The notes beneath the pieces were generated by a model. That model did not search any database, was not told the DNA's origin, and saw only the letters and a program-made list of their open reading frames with translations. Positions 55,907 through 64,000 of a stretch of 64,000 bases of DNA are shown piece after piece (positions within the stretch are counted from its first letter, which is position 1; every line of letters begins with the position of its first letter). The stretch spans positions 82,873,495 to 82,937,494 of the forward strand of contig JALGPY010000005.1 in the NCBI GenBank assembly GCA_023055425.1, written 5' to 3'. This stretch comes from Linanthus parryae (Eukaryota; Streptophyta; Magnoliopsida; Ericales; Polemoniaceae). Position numbers and translations under genes: made by a program.

Positions 55907-56934
55907 TCATAATCCAAGAGATTGCTCATTTTTTAGCCATGCAAACTTGAGTTCATGAGTCTTCAAACATGCGAACATCTCTCTCTTGTCTTTGTTCATA
56001 AAGAGCCGTGTTGCGCACAGATATGCCTCGCTATCAAGTTCTATCCCAGGAATTGCATCAAGTTGCTCCATTGCTTCACTAATAGTTACCACAGACTTAT
56101 TCGCATTTACTATTGAAGGAGTACGCCTAGTCTCAACAGCAGTGCACAAACGTTCAATTTTTTGTGCCATTTTCTGAGCACCACCTACTTTCTCACGACC
56201 GCCATGATTTCGAGACTTCTTTTGTACCTTACGCTTAGGAGATTTTTTCTTCCTTTTCAAGTTGCTCATGCCATCACTAATATCATCAAACTTTTGATTT
56301 GTTGCTAATATGACGTCGTCGTCCGAATCCATATCACTATCAGTTTGTATATCTTCTGATATGTTCATCTCCAAATCGTTAATAGACAAGGAACCAGAGG
56401 ACGGTGCAAATTCATATTTTCCAGTAGCAACTACATCTGAAAACATCCTATCCAGTGTATCTTCATAATCAGGATCAATCCCTTTTGTACGGAATTTTTT
56501 GTACTCTTGATTTATCTACATAAAATTTAAATAAAATAAATTGTATGTCAATTTAGCGTTAAACTAAGTTTTATAAGTAATGCAATTTTCTATTTAAAAA
56601 AAAGTATACTAACCTCAATTCTTTTGGCCCACCACTCATCACTTGCATCAATTGTTTTCTTCTTTGGATCCCAACCAAGACCAGTCTCACTACCCTTCAA
56701 CTGTTTCCAAAGCTTCCAATAATCTTTGAGATTGTCCCATTTATTTTTTAGTTGCTGTTTATTGTACTCCCTTCCAGTAGCTTTTGCAAAATTTTGGATC
56801 AAATTGTGCCAACCTTTTCTCTCGAAGTGCGTACCAGGACGATGTCCAGCATCTATTTCTTTAAGACACAATTGACAAAATATGTCAATGTATTCCTTAT
56901 CCCATATTGCTTTTCCTTTAGAAGTGTTCACCAT
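55907..56934 (-). CDS. Harbinger ORF1: Myb/SANT-like DNA-binding protein
   Basis: Two exons on the minus strand, 56934-56614 and 56515-55907, with a 98-bp GT-AG intron, give 309 residues with no stop. The N-terminal 100 residues form a Myb/SANT-like domain (IWDKEYIDIFCQLC; GWHNLIQNF; LKNKWDNLKDYWKLW). The middle is acidic (SEDIQTDSDMDSDDD). It is followed by a basic run (KRKKKSPKRKVQKKS), a likely nuclear signal, and a C-terminal helix ending LKTHELKFAWLKNE. In PIF/Harbinger elements this partner binds subterminal DNA and helps bring the transposase to the nucleus. It sits upstream of the transposase in the same orientation. The start is chosen at the first ATG before the domain. Confidence 0.88.
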
Positions 56935-57341
56935 CTATCCATAAAAGTTACACTTGATTAACAATAACTCGAAACGGTGTATATAGGAAGAATAAAATCA
57001 TGCACACGCTACATATAATATGAAGTAAAAATTATGTAATCTTAGTTATCAAAAGAACTAGCTAATTTTTCTCATGTGTTGATGATTATCTATATATATA
57101 TTTATATATATATGTGCCACAAGGCCAAACGGTCACAAAGACCTACTTAGATAGGGAGGTTTTCATCAGATAAGAATGATTCTTTCCCCCAACTTAGTCA
57201 CTAATGTTTGGTAGAATAAACTGTAGAAAAAGGGAACAAAAGGGCATTTGGTGACTCAGAGAAGCATCCCCAAAGAGTCAAAGTATTTGAGTATGAAGAA
57301 GCATCCATGCTTCATAGGGAAGGATCATGGCTTACTAGATA

Positions 57342-57585
57342 CCACTCCGTCCCACCTGAAATGCACCATTTGACTTTTTAACCCGTAGCCGGGTGTGATT
57401 TGGATCTCAAAACGATGTAATTTTTCGATAATTTTTTATGGTTTTGTAGAATAAGAGTTACTCTACAACACTATGAAAAAATTATTTAAAAATTGTAAAC
57501 TTTTGATATCCAAATCATCGGGTCAAAATGACCCAGTGAATAGTGGCAAAAGTCCAAATGATGCAAAAGAGGTGGGACGGAATGG
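57342..57585 (+). mobile_element. Stowaway-like MITE inside the Harbinger element
   Basis: The 244-bp element has inverted ends CCACTCCGTCCCACCT and its complement with one mismatch (GGTGGGACGGAATGG) and a TA duplication (57340-57341 and 57586-57587). The CTCCGTCCC core is typical of Stowaway. No coding sequence is present. Confidence 0.82.
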
Positions 57586-59081
57586 TATAAATGTTCTATG
57601 CCACTTTGTCCCAAAACTAGTATTCTGGGATAAACAAGGGTGAACACTGGCAACCAAAGGTATCCACACTTGAGTGTTTCAAAGCATGAACTGAGTTCTA
57701 TCCTAATGTCCAGATGTACTCAATGAACACACTTGAAAACTGTACTTGTATAACTGAGTCACTACAAACAACTTCAGTATTCACATACCATATCAACGAC
57801 CTCCAACAAGGGTCAAATCCAAGCTTATTTCAACCACTCAAAGGTTTATGAAGCAAGGAGGCTGGTGCAGGTGTGGCTGGGAGGCGGTGGTTATATGTAT
57901 TGACAATTTGATTGCTTTATCTATAAATGTTGTTTTTATCGGTCAACTATGGAACAAAAAATGTATATTATTTACAAATCAAACTTGAGAAATAGTGAAT
58001 CGTCTAGTCTTAAAATGTCTGGTATAGGTTGGGAAAAATCCCAAAATGTATTATGGAGAGCAAACTCGGGTCTCACACACTAGGCCAATATGTATCAATA
58101 GGTTAATCGTCGAAATGAAAAGTACAACAATTTTCTTAGAAATAATTTGGTTTTAGGTTTGGGTTTTTGTAGCTCGATCAGAACCAATATTTGCAACCCC
58201 CCCCCCTCCCCCGCCAATTAATATAGTGAAGACTCGAGATCGCAAATACTCATTCCCATTCCCACCCGCGCTATTGCGCGGGGATACGACTAGTTAGCAT
58301 ATAAATCTAAATATCTAAGAAGCTTTCAAGGTCTTTGAATGGCTACAATGGGCTTCTAATAAACAAACTTAGAAGAAAAAGAAAAAAAGAAAAACAGATG
58401 CAAGAAAAATAACAGAGGCAAGAACATCAAGAGAGGCAACAACATCAACAAACAAAAAGAGCATCTAATAAACGAACTTAAAAGAAAAAGAAAAAAGAAA
58501 GAACAGATGCAAGAACTACTGAAGGAAACAGAGAATAAAAAAAAAATCATAGAAACTCACCTTGACCCCTGATCTCTAGCGGCGGTGATTCAGTGACGAA
58601 CTTAAGAAAAAGAAAAAACAAGAAATAAAGTAAGAACAGAGGCCAAAAGTACTGAAGAAAACGACAAGAAATAAAAAAAAAAAAAAGAATAGCAGAAAAC
58701 CTCACCTGGAATCCTGGTATCTCTAGTAGCGGTCGTTCATTGACGTCCGCTTTTTAGATCTCATATGCAGGAGAAAAAAATGTCGTTGTTGTGTTTCATA
58801 TACATACTGGAGTACTATACTCCTTCAGAATATAGAGTTTTAGTTGCACTAGATGTCTAATTCAGTAGAAGTTACTAGGGAAAATATTATTTTATTAAGG
58901 GTAATTTAGACTATTACAAATTTTATCAAAAGTACTTTCTGGGAAAGCATCTCCCCCCCCCCCTGCTTCCTGAAAACTGCTGTGGGACAGCAGAAACTGT
59001 CCGAAAAATCACTTTTTCATTTTTTACCAAACGCGTTAAAAACTGCTTCTGCTGCCAGAAAGTAGCTGTGCTGGCAGCAGA
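57586..59081 (+). other. Non-coding part of the Harbinger element
   Basis: No gene is seen. A run of C is near 58197-58206 and another near 58952. Purine-rich segments (GAAAAAGAAAAAAG) repeat at 58373, 58481, 58606 and 58665. A segment with GATCTCTAGCGGCGGT at 58569 recurs in diverged form at 58718, so a unit of about 150 bp was duplicated. Confidence 0.6.
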
Positions 59082-59100
59082 AGCATTCCCAAACTGGCCC
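59082..59100 (-). repeat. Right terminal inverted repeat of the Harbinger element
   Basis: On the minus strand this reads GGGCCAGTTTGGGAATGCT, one change from the left end, followed by TTA. GCTGCCAG-type units lie behind it. Confidence 0.93.
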
Positions 59101-59746
59101 TTAGTCACACTCGTATATCTAATCCATAGTTTCTCGATCCTGGAATATGCTTATGCAAGCAGATAACATCAATATCTCCATACTGATTTATTCGAGTCTG
59201 GCCAGACATTCTTAAGCACCATCCCTCGAGTGGCCCACGAATATTTGCTCCCATTATGTGGGAGGGACAAATCCTCTCTACGTCACGACGATCTCTAAGC
59301 TTGCTTCCTACCACGCCCGATAAGTATCTTTATAGTTACCCGGTTAAGGCGCAACGTTTGATAATATCAAAGCATGATATTCCACAACTAGAGTATCTAG
59401 TGACTTCAAGTCTAAGGATTACAATATCATTAGCACTACGAGAAGCAATTGTGACTTCGACATAATCCAATGTATCCTTCTCGTTGTGGGTCAATCCAGT
59501 ATGCCATTACTCCTAATTCATACCCATGTGTTTGACTTCATATCTCCATATCAATCTATCAACATACTAGTCTATAGTTGATCGTCCCGTTAATCAATAT
59601 AATGGACTAGGGATATTTAAGACAAGTAACATATTGTATCTAAGGACTTCATTATATTAAATATCACAATAAATAATAAATGAATTTTCTAGCCAAACAT
59701 TGTTCATACTGAAGATAGATTGCCTCTAGGGCACCTATTTCCAACA

Positions 59747-61060
59747 AGGAGACATTGAGGCCTGAGAGAGAAGGGTACGAGATATGCATTGATACGACGT
59801 ATCATACGTTCGAATTTGCCGTTTTGAGGAGACGTTTGCAGACAAGAAAATCGAAAAACAAAGCCACTAACTTGGCGAACTCATTAAACACGGAGTTATC
59901 GAATTTCCCCCCAAGGTCGCATTGAAAACACTTGATGTCACGAGAAAAATGGGTATACACATATGTGCGCAATTGTTTTAAGTGAGTGAAAGCATCCGAT
60001 TTGAGTTTTAAAGAAAAAACCCATAGAAAATGCGAGTAATCATCAAGTAAGAGAAGATAATACTTGAAATTAGATTTGCTAGCAACAGGGGATGTCCAAA
60101 TATCACTATGAATAATGTTCAACGGAGCCACAGTATAAGATTGTGAAGGGGCAAAGGGAAGTCTAACGTGTGTTGCCGAGTTGGCATGCGTGGCACAATC
60201 CGGTCTGCTCAGTTTTGGTACGAGAAATGAAATGATTAGAGCTAAGTTGATCTAAGACGTGGCGACCAGGATGTCCAAGACGATTGTACCACATAGGGGC
60301 AGGAAGAATGGCAGGAGACTGGGGTGGGGCTAGAGAGGGGGACGGGGTGGAAATAAGAGGATATAGGTGCCCAGAACTATTGCTCCGAAGTAAAAGGGTC
60401 CCCGAGTGAAGACCCTTCACGGAAAAGCCAGTCGGGTCAAACTCGATAGAGACATTATTATCAATGGTGAACTAACGGACAGAGACAAAAATTTTAATAA
60501 TATTCGGAGCAAGAAGGACGTCTTTTAGGTGTAGGGGACGGGCTAGGGTAGTAATAGTCTGCTGACCAGAACCGCACACTGGAATTTTCATCCCATTACC
60601 GACCATCATATTAGAAATTGGAGAACTTGATGAGACAGAGGAGATAGTTTCTTTCTGAGATGTGAGATGAGAGGAGGCCCAAAAGTCCATGTACCGCATC
60701 TTATCCGGAGCATTACCTGTCATGCTAGCATGTTCCGAACACAGAACAGTACCAGAGGGAGACGAACCCGCAGTGGCAGCAAGAACCTGTGAACGCTGAG
60801 AGGGTCCTGGACCAAGAATACCTGACGTAACTGTAGGATGAGAGGGTCCTGACTGTTTCCAACCCGGTGTCGGGAAATAGGGGTCTGACTGAGCAGTCGG
60901 GGACGATGGGGCAGGACACCACACCCAGTTGCCGTGAGGGGAGGCAGGGTGTTGTTGTAGGTGCTGCAAAGTGTGTACCCGACCTTTTCGGTCAGACTGA
61001 CGACAATTACTATTACCTCGGCAGGCTTGGGGAGGAGAAGCGGTTTGCTTAGCAGTCAAC
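59747..61060 (-). pseudogene. pol: Copia C gag remnant, protease and integrase, disrupted
   Basis: On the minus strand the frame starts near 61060 (MLTAKQTASPPQACRG). A Pro/Ser-rich stretch follows directly, so most of gag is missing. The protease site near 60690 reads YMDFWASSHLTS where family members have Asp-Thr/Ser-Gly-Ala, so it is dead. It is followed by VGNGMKIPVCGSG. The pre-integrase zinc region is at 60300-60160 (WYNRLGHPGRHVL; CHACQLG). The integrase core has Asp in HSDIWTSPV, DDYSHFLWVF, Asp in FQCDLGGKFDN, and after a frame change near 59805 SPQNGKFERMIRR with the Glu, cut at 59747. Confidence 0.82.
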
Positions 61061-61323
61061 ATGGTTGATGACCACAAAGAGAAGCACAACAAAAAATATC
61101 CGTGAATATTTAGAGTAAATCTCTACTCAGTGATTGTGATCCAATAATTGGAACCCCACTAGCAAGTAATGATTGCCACTAGTAATGAAACCATGGCCAC
61201 CAAAAGCAAGCTTTGGTCTCAATACCAAAAGCAATCAAACCCTCAATGCTAAGTACTGATCGTTTTTGAAAAGCAACCAGACCCACGAGGAATCTTTCAA
61301 AACCAATCAAACCCACGAGCAAC
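61061..61323 (-). other. Copia C leader, inner part
   Basis: No gene seen. It continues the C leader left of the nested LTR element. Confidence 0.5.
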
Positions 61324-61642
61324 TAATACGGAAAAAGTATTAAGATAGGAAGAAACGGGAGATTTAGATGAAGAATTTGAAGATTTAGATGAAAAGGGAA
61401 GAGATAGATAAAAGAGTTGGGAGAGACAATAGATACGAGAATTGATATTCTTATTCCATGAATTATAATAAAAAATACATCGCTTAAATAGATAAACTCC
61501 TACCCTAAACCTAACCTAACGGGACTACTTTACGGGCTAACTAAATATACATCAAATAATAATAATTAAAACAAATAATTCATTAACTAATAAATACTGC
61601 TACTAAATAACTAAATACTATCTATACGAATCACCCGTATCA
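61324..61642 (-). repeat. 3' LTR of the small LTR element
   Basis: It is 319 bp and ends at 61324 with TTA in place of TCA. It is about 90 percent identical by eye to the other copy. Its AT-rich end has ATTATTATTATTTGATG-like repeats. Confidence 0.82.
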
Positions 61643-62920
61643 TCACCCGTATCTCTCCCACCCTTAGAAATCACCTTGCCCTCAAGGTGGGTGTTGAAAA
61701 AATCTTCGATATTCTTCCCCGGATCAAATGGGTATAGGACGATGTTTAGAACATCACGTTGGAGGCCTAAATCATCTCTAGGCCCAAATGCGGAATAGTT
61801 GTCCAAAGGCTGGTATGAGACCACTTGATGTTTGTGGTATGAATCCATAATTGAATTGGGCCCAAATGGTGTATGCTGCCCAACAAAATCAGGCCCAGAA
61901 TAAAGAATAGGCTGATGGGAATAACAAAGACCAATTGAAACATCTAGCCCAATAGACCAAACAAACCTATCATCAACTTGTTGGAGAGAGGACCTTCTCC
62001 CGCCGTTTTGTGCAGGCGGCGGCCGGTGGTGGTTTTGCTGGTGGTTGCGCTGGGGACGGGCGGTGGTGGTGGTGCGGATCTGGTGGTCCGAATTTCTTCG
62101 GCGATTGGGTGGAGGCCGTCGGTAGCCGCTGAAGTAATAGCGTCGTGAGGGGCAGCTAGTGAAGGTCGCCGGTGAAATTGAGCGCCGTTGGTCTGGGTTT
62201 CGTTCCGGCAAAAACAAGGACGACGCGATCTAGTTTTCTCTCCGGCAGAAACAGCGACGACGGCGAGGGTGTCTGCGCTTCCGGCTGCAGCTTGTTGCTC
62301 GACGGCGACGACAAGCGTGTGGGGATCAGTACCGCCGTTCAAGGGGACGACGGCGTCGGATTCATGGTTTTCCTCGTTGCCGTCTTTGGTCTCGTCCTCC
62401 ATGTCCTGTGGGTCTGCTGAGAGATGTACTTCGTGTTGGGACTTGCAAACACTTTGCTCGTCCACTGCAAATTCATGCTCTATTTGATCACAACCCACTG
62501 AAATCTCAGGGAAAGCTCCCGGATCTTGGTCATGCCCGTCTCCATACGTCCAATTGCCTGATTTAGTGTCAACGGCGGTTGGGGTTCGGGAGAAAGCAGC
62601 CTTTGTTGCTGCTGGTACTCCGGCGGTGATTGTGATTCTGGGTTCGGCGGTTTTGGAGGAGACTGCGGTGGAGGCTGCTGGAGCTGAGTTTGGGCGACGA
62701 CAGGGAGTATTTCGGACTCGCAGTCGAACTGGTTTTGTCCTCCTGTGTTCTGCTGAGGCGGTGACGATGGTTGAAGCAGCGGCGGCAGCGATAGTTGAAG
62801 CGGCGGCTGTTCTTCATCTTCGTAGTAGTCCGGATCTAGAGCTTTGCTTATGTGACGCATCCTGTTGATGCAGTTGTTCAGGGCAACCACGAGATCTGCC
62901 ATGGTGACAGGTGAATCCAT
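61618..62920 (-). pseudogene. Gag-like gene of the small LTR element, frameshifted
   Basis: It starts at ATG 62920 (MDSPVTMADLVVALNNCINR, LDPDYYEDEEQ). Pro/Gln-rich sequence follows to about 62530, where the frame shifts to PEISVGCDQIEHEFAVDEQS and continues to about 61944. A third frame, from 62217 or within that overlap, ends near 61618 with NIVLYPFDPGKNIEDFFN and LEGKVISKGGRDTG. I do not recognise a catalytic domain. It may be a structural protein of a non-autonomous LTR element. It spans nearly the whole interior; the frame changes suggest a decayed copy, though an unseen intron cannot be ruled out. Confidence 0.6.
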
Positions 62921-62989
62921 GGTTGATGAAGTTTTGAGAACGAAAAACGCAGAGAAAATCTGACCGCCGTTAACAATGAAAGCACCAGT

Positions 62990-63311
62990 TGATACGGAAA
63001 AAGTATCAAGACAGGAAGAAACGGGAGATTTAGAGAGAGAATCTGAATATTTAGACGAAAAGAGAAGAGATAGATAAAAGAGAAGGGAGAGACAATAGAT
63101 TCGGGAATTGATATTCTTATTCCATGAATTATAATAAAAAATACATCGCTTAAATTGATAAACTCCTATCCTAAACTTAACATACCGGTCCTACTTTACG
63201 GGCTAACTAAATAAACATTAAATAATAATAATAATTAAAACAAATAATTCATTAACTAATAAATATTGCTACTAAATAACTAAATAATATCGATACGAAT
63301 CACCCGTATCA
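62990..63311 (-). repeat. 5' LTR of the small LTR element
   Basis: It is 322 bp, starting TGATACGG at 63311 and ending CCGTATCA at 62990, with perfect 8-bp inverted ends. Confidence 0.85.
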
Positions 63312-63790
63312 TCAACTCAATTAACAAACCCACTGCTACAATAAATGGAATACAACTCTTTCTGACGATGTGGAGGGAACCCACGAGGCAATGATGTCGA
63401 CTATCAGTGCAACACAGAATAAAATCACAGGCAGAGGCGATGATTGCGCCGAAGAGGGGAATCACAAGCAGAGAGCAACGAAATAGAAGCAACAGAAATC
63501 GAAGCAAAGAGATCGACGGATTAGCGGCTTTTGGGTGCGTTGAAGAGAATGACAACGCCGAGGCAATCGCCGGTGGGAGAGAGGCCCCTCATCGGACCAA
63601 ACAGGGTCAGCGATCGGACTTGTGTAGCACCGCCGCAGTGATCGACGGCGTTGAGGACGATCGACGTCGCGGATAGCGACGGGAAGAGGGAGAAAGAGAG
63701 AGGGCGGAAGCTGGTGGAGCGGATCGGAGCGCTAGGTGGCAGCGGCAGTGCACGGGAAAGAGATATGCGGCGGCGGCGGCAGCTAGGGCT
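63312..63790 (-). other. Copia C leader, outer part
   Basis: No supported gene is present. The stretch is GC-rich (GCCGCC repeats near 63770). It continues at 61323 on the other side of the nested element. Confidence 0.5.
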
Positions 63791-63802
63791 GCTCTGATAC
63801 CA
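63791..63802 (-). promoter_or_regulatory. Primer-binding site of copia C
   Basis: On the minus strand this is the exact TGGTATCAGAGC Met-type site directly after an LTR end (TTTCA). Confidence 0.9.
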
Positions 63803-64000
63803 TGAAAGTATGTGAAATTGTCCTCTCGGACTTTTGAATTTCATAAGCAATATAAACAAAGGTGATAGAAGACTAATTACAGTTTAATCCCTAAACTAAG
63901 TGTAAGCTATCGCTATTACTAGCAACTTCTTTTTCAATGACTGATTTAGATAGGATTCGTTCCAAATCAGGAAAGGATACCAACTAGTAGTATGACTCGT
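63803..64000 (-). repeat. 5' LTR end of copia C, cut by the window
   Basis: The sequence outside the primer-binding site must be the LTR. It ends ACTTTCA at 63803 and continues beyond 64000. No second copy is in the window to confirm its extent. Confidence 0.7.

Larger units (their letters stand above)
54010..59100 (-). mobile_element. PIF/Harbinger DNA transposon
   Basis: The element is 5091 bp with terminal inverted repeats GGGC(T/C)AGTTTGGGAATGCT (19 bp, one mismatch) and a TTA duplication (54007-54009 and 59101-59103), the mark of the PIF/Harbinger superfamily. It carries the two usual genes on the minus strand, a Myb/SANT-like DNA-binding protein and a DDE transposase. A Stowaway-like MITE is nested inside. 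Apart from one stop codon in the transposase, it looks complete. It lies within the 5' LTR of B3, so it is younger than B3. Confidence 0.95.
32677..59746 (-). mobile_element. B-family copia element B3, split by G2 and a Harbinger element
   Basis: It is read on the minus strand. The 5' LTR is 53272-59746 (with the Harbinger element inside), then the leader, gag and integrase to 49775, then G2, then the rest of integrase, RT and RNase H from 35102 to 33153, then a 3' LTR remnant 33138-32677. The join across G2 is exact: the integrase codons for IWGC continue after the ACCTT duplication into VYVKRLQTDK. B3 itself was inserted in the integrase region of copia C at 59747. The frames are broken. 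Confidence 0.88.
53272..59746 (-). repeat. 5' LTR of B3, split by a Harbinger element
   Basis: On the minus strand the LTR starts TGTTGGAAATAGGTGCCC at 59746 and ends CCAACA at 53272. Without the Harbinger element and one TTA copy it is about 1380 bp. Both termini are intact. Confidence 0.9.
61324..63311 (-). mobile_element. Small non-autonomous LTR element with gag-like frames (TR-GAG-like)
   Basis: The element is 1988 bp on the minus strand. Direct repeats of about 320 bp at 62990-63311 and 61324-61642 start TGATACGG and end CCGTATCA. The flanks GCAAC (61319-61323) and TCAAC (63312-63316) match at four of five bases, as for a target duplication. A purine-rich stretch (AAGGGTGGGAGAGATACGGG) adjoins the 3' LTR, and CTGGTGCTTTCATTG lies inside the 5' LTR at the primer-binding position. 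The interior has only gag-like frames and no RT or integrase. Confidence 0.78.
59747..64000 (-). mobile_element. Ty1/copia element C, partial
   Basis: It is read on the minus strand, with an LTR end at 63803 and beyond, a Met-type primer-binding site, a leader, a shortened gag, protease remnant and integrase. The element is interrupted in its leader by a small LTR element (61324-63311) and cut in integrase by B3 at 59746. RT and the 3' LTR are outside or lost. It is the oldest host layer on the right side. Confidence 0.82.

Noticed and set aside
57060..57110. Possible promoter at the TATATATATTTATATATATA run
   Set aside because: Simple AT-rich repeat upstream of ORF1; distance and lack of other motifs do not support a call.
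62172..62868. Plus-strand Ala/Val-rich frames at 62172-62487 and 62554-62868
   Set aside because: They are the complement of Pro/Gln-rich gag-like sequence and show no conserved motif.

Overview
This window is plant nuclear DNA, most likely from a eudicot, and is made almost wholly of nested, mostly broken transposable elements. The evidence is a set of Ty1/copia elements primed by initiator-Met-type sites (TGGTATCAGAGC), Ty3/gypsy elements of the Tat type with two RNase H domains, a PIF/Harbinger transposon with a TTA target duplication, and small GT-AG introns. I found no rRNA, tRNA, CRISPR array or ordinary single-copy host gene. Names used below: G = Tat-type Ty3/gypsy; A = SIRE-like Ty1/copia with a CTCTAGAAGGGGGGG motif near the LTR end; B = a second Ty1/copia family with TGTTGG...CCAACA LTRs; C = a third Ty1/copia element.

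Layout from left to right. 1-2726 is the 5' part of G1 (minus). 2727-4233 is degenerate coding DNA of unknown origin. 4234-5208 is a B LTR (B0) interrupted by A1 (5209-10230, plus, 3'-truncated). G3, an old 5'-truncated Tat element, runs to 12649. B1 (12650-20940, plus) carries B4 (20941-22907, minus) in its 3' LTR, so two LTRs lie head to head. An A LTR (A3, 22908-23804, minus) is interrupted by B2 (23805-28473, minus). A2 (28474-32676, minus) follows. From 32677 to 59746 lies B3 (minus), split by G2 (35108-49769) in its integrase region and by a PIF/Harbinger element (54010-59100) in its 5' LTR. B3 itself sits in copia C (59747-64000, minus), which also holds a small LTR element with gag-like frames (61324-63311).

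The most interesting object is G2. It is a complete, young 14.66-kb Tat-type element with a perfect 5-bp target duplication (ACCTT). Its gag has lost a central segment of about 480 bp, its protease active-site Asp reads as Asn, and the frame before the reverse transcriptase has stop codons. Between pol and the 3' LTR, on the opposite strand, it carries what looks like an intact six-exon cellular-style gene of 1301 codons that begins with a plant-mobile-domain-like region. A diverged remnant of the last exon of the same antisense gene survives in G3, so the cargo seems to belong to the family and not to be a one-off capture. Pol and the cargo gene are separated by an array of short hairpin repeats in which some stem changes are compensatory.

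In intact Tat elements, gag and pol (protease, RT, RNase H, archaeal-type RNase H, integrase) make the particle and integrate the cDNA. In G2 that machinery is damaged while the cargo is open, which fits mobilisation in trans. All function calls rest on reading motifs by eye; boundaries come from comparing copies within the window.
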